64,000 nucleotides of DNA from Protoeuglena noctilucae (taxonomy: Eukaryota > Chlorophyta > Pedinophyceae > Marsupiomonadales > Marsupiomonadaceae), in assembly GCA_958009085.1 (NCBI GenBank), contig OY253685.1:836695-900694 (forward strand), in the 5' to 3' direction. Of the stretch, positions 52,235-63,437 are shown in pieces. The notes under the pieces were generated by a model, which worked only from the letters and a program-made list of their open reading frames with translations, ran no database searches and was not told the origin of the DNA. Numbering within the stretch: position 1 is the stretch's first letter; every line of letters starts with the position of its first letter. The translations under genes and the position numbers were made by a program.

Positions 52235-55200
52235 ATGCAGATGGACGCGCTGAAGGAAATGCTATCCGGGGTATCCAGGATGGGCGTGGATCCGGCAGAT
52301 GTACTCCGCGAGATGGTGGCGGAGAACCCCGAGATGCTGGGGGCGTTGCAGGGGCTGATGCAGGCAGGCCGGACCGACACGCGGGCCGCGAGGCTGGAGA
52401 GGCGCGAGGACATCGTCAAGGCCCACAACGAATACAGGAAGTTCCTCCTGGACGGAGTACGCAAGTACGCCTACCAGGCCGGCTTCACCGGGGGGCCCGT
52501 CAAGCCAACGAGCGATGTGATCCCCGAGAACCACGCGTCACTGCTCCCGACGTCGCTGCAAGCCATGCAGCCCAACACCACTCACCGCGGCCGCGTGCTT
52601 AGGGGAACGCTGGTGGCAGAGGCGACCCCCAGCACGGGCATTCTCAGCGTCTTGGAGGTAAGTGCCTCGGTAGGGAGCTCGCAGCAGCTGCCAGTCCTGA
52701 TCCTGACCGTGCCCCAGCGAGATGCCCGCAGGACGCCCACGGCGCGGCCGTGAGAGTGGGGCTGTACAACTGGCCGGGCTACGAGCGGGCGGAGAGCGTG
52801 CCACAGCGGCTGGCCATCGCGGCGTCCGTGTTCCCGCGCGGGCGCCACGTTGCCATCGCCGAGCCCTTCCTCAAGGTGGCGCAGGACGGCAACCTATTCG
52901 TGCGCATTGACGATCCCCGGGACCTGGCGTTCCTGGACAGCCCCGGGCCCGTCACGTGGCGCGAGTGGGAGGAGGAGGGGCGGCGCCTCCGCGATGCGTC
53001 CCTGCCTGCCGAGGCCGCGGCGTCCTTCACGCGGGGCCTCCTGGCCGACTCGCGCCTGCTGGCCGCCGTGCTCAACAACCTGGCCGCGTGCGACATCCAG
53101 GGGGGAGGCTTCTCGCGAGCCCTGGGCTGGGCCGCGGCCGGCGCTGCGGTGGACGGGACGTCAGACAGAGCGTGGGAGAGGGTGTGCAAGTGAGGGGGCG
53201 CTGGTGCGGGTTGCCGGTCGGTCTCAGTTATGCGCTGTGGGGTGATATGGAATCCTTCACAGGCCGCCTGGTGGCTGGTATTGGGTGTGGTACTGACGTG
53301 CGTCTAACAGGAGGTGATCTGCTCCGGTGCCGCCGTCCCCAGGTGCCTCGACAAGGTGGGGCGGGGCAGAGCCAGCCGCGATGCGCACAGGCTCGTGCTC
53401 GGGGAGGACGACCGGCGCGTCGCCCTGCTGGACGAGGGCCTGGCGACGGGGCCGCGGCGCGAGGCGGTGGAGGCGGCCCTGGCCGGGGCCGACTGGGAGG
53501 CCTGCGGGAGGGCGCTGGCCGAGGTGAGGGGAGGGGGTGAGGCGACCCAACTCGGCAACCCAATTCTCGCAGCCTCTCCTCTCTGACTGTCGCCACCAAT
53601 GTTTGCAGAACGCTGCGCGGGCGGACCCCAGCCACACCCCCGCGGCCCTCAAGGAGCGCGCCAACGCGGCGTTCAAGGCCGGCAAGGTCGCCGAGGCGCG
53701 GCCCCTGTACCTGGCCGCCCTGGCCGCCCTCTCGGACCGCCTGCAGCTGATGGAGCAGAGGGCCGGCGCCTCGCTCGAGGCCGGCCGCCCCCTGGACGCG
53801 CTGTGGGACGCCACCTGCGCCAGGTGCGTTGGGTGGCGCGCTGAGGGAGGGGCGGGGTTCATAGGCAGGCGCAGCGGGGGCTGATGACGACGCCTTCTAC
53901 ACACATGCGCAGGTGGCTGCTGCCCGGGCGCCCCGAGACGCTGCGGGTGGTGGCGGAGGCGCACTTGGCCCTGGGCGAGGCGTCCCTGGCGCTGGCTGCA
54001 TGCGAGGCGGCAGAGGCGGTGGCGCAGGGGGACGCGGCCATGCAGGCCGCCATCTCGGAGCTGCGGTTGAGAGCCGAGGCAGCGGGGCACGGCGGTGGAG
54101 AGGGGGGAGGGGAGCAGGAGTTGCACCCGGAGGAGGAGATCGAGATGATGACGGGCGAGGAGGCCGACGCCGCGTCGGTCCGCGAGGTCGCGGCTGCCAA
54201 CGCCATGATGGCCGGGCTGCCCCCGGAGGCGCGGCGCCGGGGCCTCGACGACCGCATGCCCGCCTTCCACGAGGAGTTCGCGCGCGAGGGTCGCTGGCCC
54301 CTGGGCTGCGGGGGTCCTGACGCGAGCGACCTCCTCTGGGGCGCGTACGAGAGGGGCCGGTCGCGGATCATGGACACGGCGCTGCTGGAGAGCCAGGGCG
54401 AGCAGTTCAACGCCCTGCAGCAGCAGAGCGCGGCCAAGCGCCTCGGGATGCTCAGCGAGGAGCGCGTGGACTGGTGGCTGCGCGTCCAGCGCCCCGGGGC
54501 GGTCGACTTCCGCCTCGAGGAGCTGCAGAGGTCCCCAAGCTACCCCAACCTGTGGCACAGCTTCGGCAACTCCGTCGCGCCGAGGGAGACCCACACGTTT
54601 GGCACGGTGCACGTGGCGGTGGGGTTCGCGGACCTGGCCTCCCTCGCCGACGCGGGGCGGGTGGGCGACCCCGACGCGGACGGCCCCGTGCGGTGGGTGG
54701 GCGTGGACCGGTCCCCCGCGAGCGTGGCCAAGACGCGCGTCCTGGTGCACATGATGCAGCAGGGCGCGCCGGCCGAGGACGTCTTCCAGGTCTGGTACTC
54801 GGCCTCGTGGGGCAGGGAGGCGGAGAGGGCCTTCCGGGCCGCGGTCGCAGCGGCGCTGGCGGCCGTGGACGAGACGCGCGAGGGGGACGCCGCGGTGGCC
54901 GCCGTGCTGCGGGCGTGGACGGCGTCGTCGGTGCCCCTGGAGCGCGCGCGGACCGAGTGGGTGCGCCGCGCCACCCGGTCGTGGTTCGTCATCGGTAACA
55001 TGAAGCGCAAGGAGGATCGCATGGCCCTGTGCGCCTACGCCGTGTCGGGGGACGCGCTGCCCGCCGCGCCCGGCGCCGTCGGGAGCGTCACCATGTTCAC
55101 GCACCTGCCCGGCATGCACCTGGCCCAGCACGAGTGCTTCCTGCACTGCGTGGACGAGGCCGTCCTCTGGCAGCGCAGGAAGAGGTGGGTTGCCTTCGAA

Positions 55201-55966
55201 GCAGGTGGCGATGGGCTTGCGGGGGATGCGCAAGGGAGCGTTTCAACTCAACTCCCGCCTCGCCCCTTGGCGCAGTGAGCCTGACGTGGTGCGCGCCGCA
55301 GCCGCCCACCTGGTCGACCGCACGCGTGCGCTGGCGGAGCTGCTGCGGTCGGGGGCGGTGACGGTGGAGACGTGGGCGCAGGCGGCCGCGCCGGGTAACG
55401 GCACGGTGCGGCGCATCCGGGAGCTCAGGTGCGGCCCGGCAGCGATGCTGGCATCCTGCCCCGCAGTGCCGCCCGCGCGTTTGCTCACGCCCGGCCCCTC
55501 GCGCCCGCGTCCCCACAGGCCCCGCAGCATGTCGTGGAGCAACGTGGTGGACTACTTCACCCCCAGCGACTTCCACGCCATGGCGCGCGGCTGCTCGGCC
55601 CCCTCCGGCACCGTGCACCAGCTCTACTCGATGAACTGGACCGGGGACGTGTGGGGCGCGTGCTGCCTCGACTTCCGCAACCCCCGCGTGCGGAGGAAGC
55701 TGCACGAGGAGGGGTCGGCCATCGTCGACCGGGCCCTCCGCGACGCCGGCGCCACGCCCTACGTCCTGCGCCCCCCCATCGAGGTCGGCATGAACGTGTG
55801 CGACACGGCCGCAGTCGCCAAGGTCTACCGGGACTGGGTCGACGCCTTCGTGGGGCGTGCGGGGCCCGGGCACTGCCAGGTTCTGCAGGTCGACAGCCCC
55901 CGCTACCAACTCTTCTCCCACTGCAACTCGCTCCTGGGCATCTCCCTCACGTACGACCGGAGGTGA
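52235..55966 (+). CDS. Large TPR protein with an unrecognised conserved C-terminal half
   Basis: Exons 52235-52657, 52732-53189, 53343-53523, 53609-53823, 53913-55184, 55276-55428 and 55519-55966 join with GT-AG introns to 1,049 residues. TPR-like helices appear at about residues 240-270 (LPAEAAASFTRGLLADSRLL) and 360-420 (LKERANAAFKAGKVAEARPL, ASLALAACEAAEAV). An acidic hinge follows (GGGEQELHPEEEIEMMTGEE). The second half, about 530-1,049, reads as a folded domain with motifs such as SYPNLWHSFGNSVAP, VRWVGVDRSPASVAKTRVLV, DVFQVWYSASW and MSWSNVVDYF. I know similar sequences only as uncharacterised proteins (DUF4470-like is one possibility, not established). No transmembrane segment or signal peptide. 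The start MQMDALKEML is the first ATG of the frame; an upstream exon is possible. Function unknown; TPRs suggest a scaffold or co-chaperone. Confidence 0.75.
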
Positions 55967-58900
55967 CACGGCAGGCGACGGGAGCGAGGCCCGGTGAAGC
56001 GCTGCTGCTATAGTTTTGTGAGACCATGCAGGGCCCAGACCAGCTTTTGAACTGGCTGAGAGCTTTTGGTGGGCGAGTCAAGCGGTTGTCAGCGGTGGAG
56101 AGAGGATAGAGTACGTGATGATGCAGGTGAACAGGGATGGGCTTTAACGCAATTGTCCTCACTCGTCGACATGCGATCACCGTGGCGGGAGCGAAGGGGT
56201 GGGGCGTGGCTGCGTCTGCGCATGGGTGGCTGGCATGCGACCTGGGCTCCGCTCCGCATGTTTCAGGCTCCGGGCTGCGGGGGGCACCGGGGTGGTGCAG
56301 GGAACACGAGCGTCAGCCAGCGCGTCGCTCGCCTCACCTGCAATGCCTGCCATGGCTGAAGGGAGGGGTGCCTTTGTCAAGAGGGCTGGCGAGCGAGTTT
56401 CGGTTAGGCGGAAAGTGGTTTGTGCGCTTTAAGCCAGTGAAGCTGCGGCTGGTCGAGGTCGCGAGGGGTGCCGGTGCTGGTGCGCCGCTTGGCTGGGCTT
56501 GCGTGACGGGGGAGGCTGGGGGGGATGGCAAGATTGCACCGATTACGTGGTCCTTGCCCGCAGAGCATGGGGGCAGGGGGGCTAGCAATGGCCACGCCTC
56601 GGTCTGCGGCAGTGAAGGTCCGTCTGCCCACCTGAGCTGACGCAGCAAGGAGGTGGCGCCGGCACGGAGCGCCCCTTGGCAGGCATGCGATAAGGCAGCG
56701 CCGAGGGTGCTGCTGAGCGGGACGCAGCGGTGAGCTCATGGCTTCGCAGCGCATGGGAGGAGGGGACTCGTCACAGGTTCAAAGTACAAAGGCGAGTTGT
56801 GGGGGGAGACGGTCAAGGCCTAATGGGGTGGGGCAGCCCCATAGCATACCTGAGGGCGGGGATGAGGGGCAGAATAACAACGTAGCTGCTGTGGGGATTT
56901 CTGCCCCTGTGGCTGCCCCCTGCTACGGTTAGTGCTGGCTTCTGTCCGCTGCGTGTGTTCCTGCGAGCGTGTCTTCGGTGCGGTCTGCGATGAGGTGCTG
57001 GTGAGGCATGGAGGAGCTGGCGGGGTTGCGAGGGGTCGGCCGGGTGAGTGGTTGGAAATGGCAGAGATCGAGTTGCCGTGCTCTGTGTCCCGCAGGCTCC
57101 CCTGGGTCCCACTGTGCATGCGGCTGGGACGACAACGCATGCACGTAGCGGCTACCCCTCGAGCCTCGTCTGTGGGGGCAGGGCTATGTTGCTGGCCGCC
57201 CATGCATGGCGAGTGAGGAGCGTCGCTGGCATAGGTGGCGCGGTGGGGCATGCACAGCATGGCATGCTGTGGAGGGCGGCGCGTGCAGCCATCGCGTCGT
57301 CGTGCTGCTGTCAGAGGTGAGGGGACGCGGGGATGTGCGCCTTGGACAAGCGCCATGCCGTGTCGATGGCGGTGAGCTTGCGGATGTCTGCGGATGTCTT
57401 TTGCTTGGAGCATCATGGCTGCGGTCGGATGGCTGCGGTCGGATGAAACACAACACATGAAACACTGTCACAAGTGGCCGTGCCTTGGCTGGGGCGATGC
57501 TGGGAGTGGGTCTGTGCTGTTCTGCATGCGTGCACGGCCCTGCCTCCGCACTTGACGCCGCGCAGCTGGCTGGCCCCGCTGTCGGTAGGGCCAGAGCGCA
57601 TGGGCTGTGGCGGGGGTGCGGGTGCGGCCCGCGTGAGGGTCTCGGCGAGGTGCATGGCCGGCGCGACCCGGGCCAGGTGACTGGGATGTTAGCTCAGGGT
57701 TGCATGGGACGTCGGAGCGGTGCATCGCACTTGCATGCATGTCACGGTCAGGCGAGAGATGGGCGGGGCTGCAGGTGGACTGGCCGGGGCCGCAGGGGCT
57801 GGGGAGGCTGAGAGTGGCGCTGGTGCCCGTCTGCTGAGACTGGCTGTGTCGCCGTGGCAGAGCTGATGATGTTCAGCCAGGGGCACAGCGACCGTGCAGC
57901 AGCATGCAGCCATCGCCGTTGCGGCAAGCGGAGCGTGGGGCCCACGCAGCACCTGGTGCTCGCTGCAGGATGACACGGTGTTGGAGTTCAAGCACCTTAA
58001 TGTTTGTTTCTCGCAGAGCTCCCCTTCATTTAAGAGCTGGAGGGCTGCCTGACCGACCTGGTCGCGACGTGCATGCACAGCTCGCCACGGCCGTCGGACT
58101 GCGGGTGGAGGAGTCAACTGCGCGCCGTTAGCAGGTGACCGGCCTGGTGTCGCGGGTGGTGGCTTGCCCGTTGGTGAGAGGGGCTGGAGCGCGAGCGGGT
58201 GCGACGATGGCGGGATGCGACTCCGAGGGGTATGGGCGCGGTGCTGCTGCTTGGGGACGAGGGGCAGCGCGCGCACCCCTCAGCTGTCAAGGTCGGAGAC
58301 GCGGGCAAGAGGGCCAGCTGCTTGTTGCTGTTGCTGCGGGGTGAACGGCGGGGAGTGGGAGCGTGGCGTGGCGTGGCGTGCCTGGTCGGCTGCTGCTGCG
58401 TATGTGCGGGTGGCGAGCGACCTGGGGCCTCGCGCTGTGTGCCGCAGACCGGAGCTGACCGCTGCATCAAGCTCAGGGACCTGGAAACGGGTGTGCCCAA
58501 CACGACTTCCTTCGCTGCGACAGGCGATGGCAACGCGGGTGGCGAGACCAGGCAGATGGTGACGGCCACGGCAAGCCTGGCGCTGGTGGCAGGCGAGGGG
58601 TCCGGGGATGCGCGGCGACGCTGCCTGATGTCGTGCAGCAGCCAGCCATACACTTGGATATGGCCCTGGGGTGTGGGCCGGCGGGTCCCACGGCGGGGCG
58701 ATCGTGGCTGCGCTGGTGGGCGGCAGGGTGGCGTCCTTGCTGCAGAGCGCATTGCGGAGCAGGCAGGGGCTCGTAGGCGTCAGGGCCAGCGTTGGGCGAT
58801 GGCTGTCTGGTCGGCGTAGGCTGAGCGGGCGTGGGGCTGGGTGTGTTGCATGAGGCGAGGAGGTTGTGGCTTGGCTTGGCTGGCTGCTGGGCCCCGCTTG

Positions 58901-60308
58901 CGCTGAATCGAGAAGCCGATTGCAGCGGACGGTGGCGATAACGAGTACGCTCGTTGGCAGCAATGCTTCGCTGCCGGGGTGTGCAGAGCGCGGTGGGGCG
59001 CGCATGTCGGAGAACAATGGATGGGTAGCCGCTGTGGAGTGGGAGCTGAGCGTCGGCAGAGGCCACAGGTCGGGGTGCTGGATGGCAAGAAGGCGGCTAG
59101 GTACTCCTGCAGTGGCTCAGGTCGGCGTCGAGGGGGCAGAATCGTGGCCAGCGTTGTTGTCGCTGAGCGATCCGGCGGATGAGCTGCCCGAGTCCAGGCT
59201 TGGCAGAGGCTTGGCGGGAGAGGTGCCGTGATGGTGCTGTGCTCCCGTCGCAGCTTTGTGCTGTCTGCTGCGGGCGACTGTGCCGTCCGTCGCAGCAGCG
59301 CGTAGATCGGGGCGGTGGGGGTGCATCGTGCGCAAATGCGGTGAGGTGCGTGGGCGATGCACCGTACCAGAGAACCGGACGGTAGTGTACGTGGCTGCGT
59401 CGGATGAGGGGGCGGCAAGTGCTGTGGGCAGGTGAGGTGCGGCACCCATGGGGAGCCATCGCTGCGCTGCGCCAGACGCTGTGATGACTTGCTGGCCAGG
59501 GCGACATGCCAGCCTCTGTGTTAGCACATAGAGGGGACGAGGGCACACTTGCCAGATACACGATGGCGTCACCTGGCCGGGGCGTACGTGCTGCATGTGC
59601 CGGAGCGTGCGCACGCGATGGGTCGGCCAAGCGCGGGGAGGCTGCCAGCGTGGAGGGCGTCGGTGACGTTCCGTGAAGCTGCCACAAGGTGAGCGCGTGA
59701 CTTGCCGGCCTGTGCCATGCCCTGTTCGCCAGGCGAGGGTGCTGTGACGCTTGCGCATGGCGGCCCCTAATTGACTGCCTTAAGGGCGAAGGCCGACTGT
59801 GTAATTCGATGTAGGTGCCATTATATGAAGGTGTTGTAGGCGTTTACGTCACCCGCTGTCGCTACATGGGGGGCTGCGATGGGGACGGGCGTGGGAATGG
59901 GCACATGGGCTGCGTCGTTGTCGCTGTGCGATGCGGTGAATGGACTAGCAGACGCCAGGGGTGGCACAGGCAAGGCGCCAAGGTGTTCTTATCTTGCTGC
60001 GACTGCGATGCTGCTTTGTTCGGTCTGATCCAGGCGGCAGCGCACAGGTTGGGGTTTCAGAGGAGCATGAGTGAAGACAGTGCGGTGTGCCTGCTTCGCC
60101 CAGCGCCGAACCGTCGTCCAGAAGATCAATCAGGCGGGGAGGTGGTTTGGCATGGATCGCGAGCCAGCACCGGGTGTGGGGGGCGCTCCCTGTTGGGGAT
60201 TAGCCCTGCATTAGTGTTCGAGGGTAATCCCAGTGAGGGATCATAGGGCGCAGAGGGCGCTAAGCATAAGGGAATATTTCACAGAGTGCCGGCTAGGATT
60301 GTGGCAGC
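55967..60308. other. 4.3 kb without recognisable genes, G-skewed on the + strand
   Basis: I see no domain, no splice-consistent gene and no repeat family here. Long frames on both strands (about 200-245 codons, mostly minus-strand) are Ser/Thr/Pro/His/Arg-rich with no motif. Base use differs from the genic part: in two sampled lines G outnumbers C by more than two to one (57601-57660: 33 G, 14 C; 58201-58260: 29 G, 13 C). It could be a degenerate repeat, a non-coding transcript or simple subtelomeric filler. Confidence 0.5.
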
Positions 60309-61800
60309 CTAGCCCCGTTGGCCTTGAAGCTCCGTTAGAACCCCTAGACACAAGAGCGGCAAGGGAGCGGCGGCAAGGGAGCGGAGGTGGGCGGGGAGGG
60401 AGCCGCGGGCCGCAGGGGACAGCACAAGGCCCTGCCAAGGGTCCCATACAACCAGGATGGCTACGAGCTGCTCAGCCACGCCCTCAAGCACCGCACGGCT
60501 GGCATTGGCGGGGGGCGGCACAGGCGCGCCAGGCACTCCCAGCCCTTCCAGCGCCTTGCAAACCTGGCTTATAACCCTTTTGACGGGGTCTTTGGCCGAC
60601 GTGACGTCGCCCAGGCGTAGGTGGAGTAGCCGCTCCCACCGTGACCTCCAAAGGCGCCTGCACCACGATGCCTCCAGCACCTCCGAGGCCACGGCGCCCG
60701 GGGAGTCCCAGGCCATCTTGAGCCCTGCGGCCGCGGCTCGCACGCGAAGCAGGTGACCCACACACCCCAGACGAACCTTGGCCATCTTCCGAGCCCGCGG
60801 TGGGAACGAGCCATCAAGGAGAGGCAGCCCAGTGGCAGCATCGACCAGCAAATCCGAGGAGCCTGCGTCGGTAAGGAGAGAGAATGGGATCTCCAGGGAA
60901 GGCAACTGGGCAGCAGGCTGGGGCTCAGGGACAGGGGAGCGAGCCGGGGGGAGGGCCACGAGGGAGCTAAACACAGCAGGGGCCGCCAAAAGCAACCCAA
61001 GGAAGGAGGGGCCAGGGACGCGAGCAGCCAAGGCAGCAGCCGCAGAGCTGGGCGACCTAGAGTCCCGGGCGAGCCATGCCACGCCAGGGCCGCCCAGGAC
61101 CGTCAGGGCCCGGTCCAGCACGAAGATCCTCACGGGCGCGCCGGGCCAAAGACCATGCAGTCAGCCGCGCGGCGCCACAGGGAGCCAGCCGCGCGGTTGC
61201 CCTGCACCAGGGTGTTGACAAGCTTCTCCGCCTCTTGGTCCATAGAGGCAGGGGCGGGGGACGTCTCGAGTAGGTAACTCACCGTGCTTGCCACATATGC
61301 ACTCGCCGCCCGCGCCCTCCCCTGAATGGACAGATGCATCCCTGCGATGGCGGTGCCACGCTGGACCATCACACCCAGCGTGCTCGACCACGCCTGCGCC
61401 AGTGCCCCACGAGTATGGGCGCCCAAGTAGCGCACGCCCTCGCTGGGCCCCGTGGGCATGGACCAGCGACAGCCCCGTGCCACCGCTGCTGCCTCCAATG
61501 AGGCGTGGTCGCCATTTCCCAGACGGTAGACCGCCGTTTTGGCTGCGTTGACCTCAAGTCCAGAAGCCGCAGCGAAATCCCCCAGGGTCGCCGACAACGC
61601 TTCCCGCGGGCAGGTCTGCGGTCAGGGCAGCTGCGTCATCCGCGAAGAAGCGCGCTGCCAGATCCCCCTCCCCCCCAAGACTCAAGGCGTAATGGTTCAG
61701 CCCGAACACGTCTGACACCGGCAGGGTCAGAGCGTGGGTCAACCGCGGCACGAGGGTGCGCACACCCTTCGTGAACACTGAGCGCGGCTTCGGGGTCATC
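60309..61800 (-). mobile_element. 5'-truncated, frame-broken non-LTR retrotransposon (LINE) fragment
   Basis: Minus-strand remains of a LINE reverse transcriptase. The piece at about 61800-61610 has ARFFADDAAAL, the YxDD-type active site (F-A-D-D at about 61646-61635). A one-base shift near 61605 moves to the frame at 61597-61133 (ATLGDFAAASGLEVNAAKTA, VRYLGAHTRGALAQAW, AASAYVASTVSYLLETSP), the usual region downstream of the active site. A second shift at about 61132 leads to 61133-60309 (IFVLDRALTVLGGPGVAWLA and a W/R/L-rich C-terminus), stopping at TAG 60311-60309. The N-terminal RT fingers and any ORF1 or endonuclease are absent. Both shifts could be sequencing errors, but truncation plus shifts suggests a dead copy. 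The clade is not determined. Confidence 0.8.
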
Positions 61801-61877
61801 ATAACCAGCCAAGAGCGCCGGGCACAGGGGGGCGAACCCCCCCACTGGCCCCTTGGGAACCACACTCCCAGATTGCG

Positions 61878-61924
61878 AATTCCCCCACTTGGGGAAAAAA
61901 AAAGAAAAAATTCCCCCACTTGGG
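61878..61924. repeat. 16-bp direct repeat flanking an A-run
   Basis: AATTCCCCCACTTGGG occurs at 61878-61893 and 61909-61924, with G(A)9GA-type sequence between. It lies just beyond the truncated 5' end of the LINE fragment. Confidence 0.85.
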
Positions 61925-62093
61925 AGCGCCAGTTCTCCCGGAGGGTAGATAAATAGGTAGATAAATATTTCGGGCAAAGAATTCATGCATCCAGGTATTT
62001 CCGCAAAAACAGATTAATACAAGATTGACAATTTATATATCCGTGACCCAGACGGTACTTTTACTGCGGTCACCGTCAGTGCGGTGTCGAGCA
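61925..62093. other. AT-rich spacer upstream of tRNA-Pro
   Basis: About 120 bases (61945-62060) are strikingly AT-rich against the GC-rich background, with AGATAAATA repeated at 61947 and 61960 and TTTATATAT at 62032-62040. The last lies about 55 bases before the tRNA and could serve as an upstream element, but the distance is long. Confidence 0.4.
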
Positions 62094-62166
62094 GGGACTT
62101 TGGTCTAGTGGATTATGATTCTCCGTTCGGGTCGGAGAGGTCCCGGGTTCGATTCCCGGAAGTCCC
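62094..62166 (+). tRNA. tRNA-Pro (anticodon CGG)
   Basis: Acceptor GGGACTT pairs with AAGTCCC. The D arm TGGTCTAGTGGAT is the plant-type proline arm and serves as A box. The anticodon arm is CTCCG-TTCGGGT-CGGAG, giving CGG. The T arm is CCGGG-TTCGATT-CCCGG, holding the B box GGTTCGATTCC. All four stems pair and there is no intron. Confidence 0.93.
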
Positions 62167-62170
62167 CTAA

Positions 62171-62180
62171 CTTTTCTTTT
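62171..62180 (+). terminator. Pol III terminator of tRNA-Pro
   Basis: CTTTTCTTTT begins 5 bases after the tRNA 3' end, giving two T4 runs, the usual RNA polymerase III stop. Confidence 0.7.
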
Positions 62181-62192
62181 CCACAGCGGGTA

Positions 62193-62265
62193 CGACGCTG
62201 GTGGGATTCGAACCCACGACCTTCGCTCCCGCACATCGCGAAGGCCATCCACTGGACTGACTCTC
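62193..62265 (-). other. tRNA-like Pol III element (tRNA pseudogene or SINE head)
   Basis: On the minus strand the T arm is perfect (GTGGG-TTCGAAT-CCCAC, B box at 62204-62214) and an A-box-like GTCCAGTGGATGG lies about 45 bases upstream of it. The 3' acceptor side CAGCGTC has no partner at the expected 5' position, and the middle forms CCTTCGC / GCGAAGG around an 11-base loop rather than a 7-base anticodon loop. So it is not a normal tRNA. It is inverted relative to tRNA-Pro, 26 bases away. Confidence 0.55.
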
Positions 62266-62306
62266 TTCACAAGGGGGACTCGGACGCGCGATGGCGCGAT
62301 CCGCCG

Positions 62307-62382
62307 GCCGGGCCGCCTGAGGAGGATGGGAGGAGGGTAGGGAGCGGTGGATGTCATGATTGGCCGCACATAAGCTACACAG
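62307..62382. repeat. Subtelomeric repeat R1, copy 1 (76 bp)
   Basis: Matches 63087-63162 with two mismatches (GGAGGAGGG versus GGAAGAGGG, GCGGTGG versus GCGGGGG). Followed after one base by repeat R2. Confidence 0.9.
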
Positions 62383-62383
62383 G

Positions 62384-62420
62384 GAGAGTCATAGCACCCC
62401 TCGACTGTTGAATCGCTCAT
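62384..62420. repeat. Subtelomeric repeat R2, copy 1 (37 bp)
   Basis: GAGAGTCATAGCACCCCTCG and the following 17 bases are identical to 63438-63474. Confidence 0.9.
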
Positions 62421-62584
62421 TGGGTGGGCATTGGGTGGGTGGGCATGGGCTGGGCGACACAGGGGTGTCGGGTGTCTGGGGGGCGACGGGGGCGCGAGGC
62501 AGGCCAAGGTCTTCTGGGTGCGCGGGGGCGCGTAAGCGGGGGGGCGGCCACGGGTATCAGGGCGCGCGGGTGCGCGGAGCGAGA

Positions 62585-62756
62585 GGTGGGCCAAGGTCGT
62601 CAGCGTCAAAGGGCCAGGGTCGCCACAGCGTCGGTTAAAGGTCGTCAGCGTGATATGCCAAGGTCGTCAGCGCGATGGGCCAAGGTAGTCAGCGCGATGG
62701 GCCAAGGTCGTCAGCGCATTAGTCCAAGGTCGTCAGCGTGACGGGCCAAGGTCATC
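62585..62756. repeat. Subtelomeric tandem repeat, ~22 bp unit
   Basis: Seven or eight imperfect units around GGGCCAAGGTCGTCAGCGC. Non-coding. Confidence 0.85.
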
Positions 62757-63437
62757 TGGGCGTGTGGGGGCGAGGAGTTGAGGGACGGGCCAAGGCCGAC
62801 GGGCGCGGGAGAGGACGGGCCAAGGGCCAAGATCGACGTGCGGGAGCGAGGAGCGGGGTCGCGTCGTGGGTCTCTGGGCACACGGCCGAGTGGGTCGTGC
62901 CGGCGCACGCACCCGGAGCGGGGCGGTCTGGGGCGGTCCACATGAGAGGCAGCCGGCCCTCGGGGGCGCAGCGTGGGCGAGCGGGGCGCCCAGGGGCAAC
63001 GCTGCGCCCCCCAAGGAACGCCGTCTGCGTTCGGACCGCCCCCACCGCCCTCGCGTCCGGGCCAGCGTGGCCTGGTGGGCGAGCCAGCCGGGCCGCCTGA
63101 GGAGGATGGGAAGAGGGTAGGGAGCGGGGGATGTCATGATTGGCCGCACATAAGCTACACAGATCGTCATTAGCCTCGGCCTCACCTTTTGTAATAGACG
63201 CCCGGGGGTCTCCACGGAGGGCCCCCGCGGCTGCATCGTCCCACTCTGGGACGGCGATTCTGCCTTCGGGCGCAGCGAGGGGGCTAGGGGTGCAAGAACC
63301 CGGGGTGGGCGACCCCTTTGCCTTAGGGTGGGGTGACCTAGCGGGGGCGGGCCACGTGCCATATGCACTGCAACGATGGAAACCCCGGGGTGTCAGCTGC
63401 CCCGGGGGACGGCACTTCTGCCGCAAGGCGTGGCTCT
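62757..63437. other. Subtelomeric GC-rich sequence without a recognisable gene
   Basis: Contains R1 copy 2 and an approximately 275-bp block (63163-63437) that separates R1 from R2 and is absent between the first copies. Frames in this block are Gly/Pro/Ala-rich with no domain I recognise. Confidence 0.45.
63087..63162. repeat. Subtelomeric repeat R1, copy 2 (76 bp)
   Basis: Second copy of the sequence at 62307-62382, offset exactly 780 bases. Confidence 0.9.

Noticed and set aside
53311-53342. Acceptor at 53310 for exon 3 of the TPR gene
   Set aside because: It leaves the wrong phase after the donor at 53190; the acceptor ending at 53342 restores the frame.
56820-59758. Several 190-245 codon frames on the minus strand in the gene desert
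   Set aside because: They overlap one another in different phases, are low-complexity and have no splice-consistent extension. Best explained by base skew.
60233-60574. A + strand frame of 113 codons at the LINE 3' end
   Set aside because: Antisense to the LINE reverse-transcriptase frame and without motif.
62193-62265. Calling the minus-strand element a functional tRNA
   Set aside because: No 5' acceptor partner for CAGCGTC and an 11-base loop in place of the anticodon loop. Kept only as a tRNA-like element.
62585-62756. CRISPR-like array
   Set aside because: Units are imperfect and abut without unique spacers, in a eukaryotic subtelomere.
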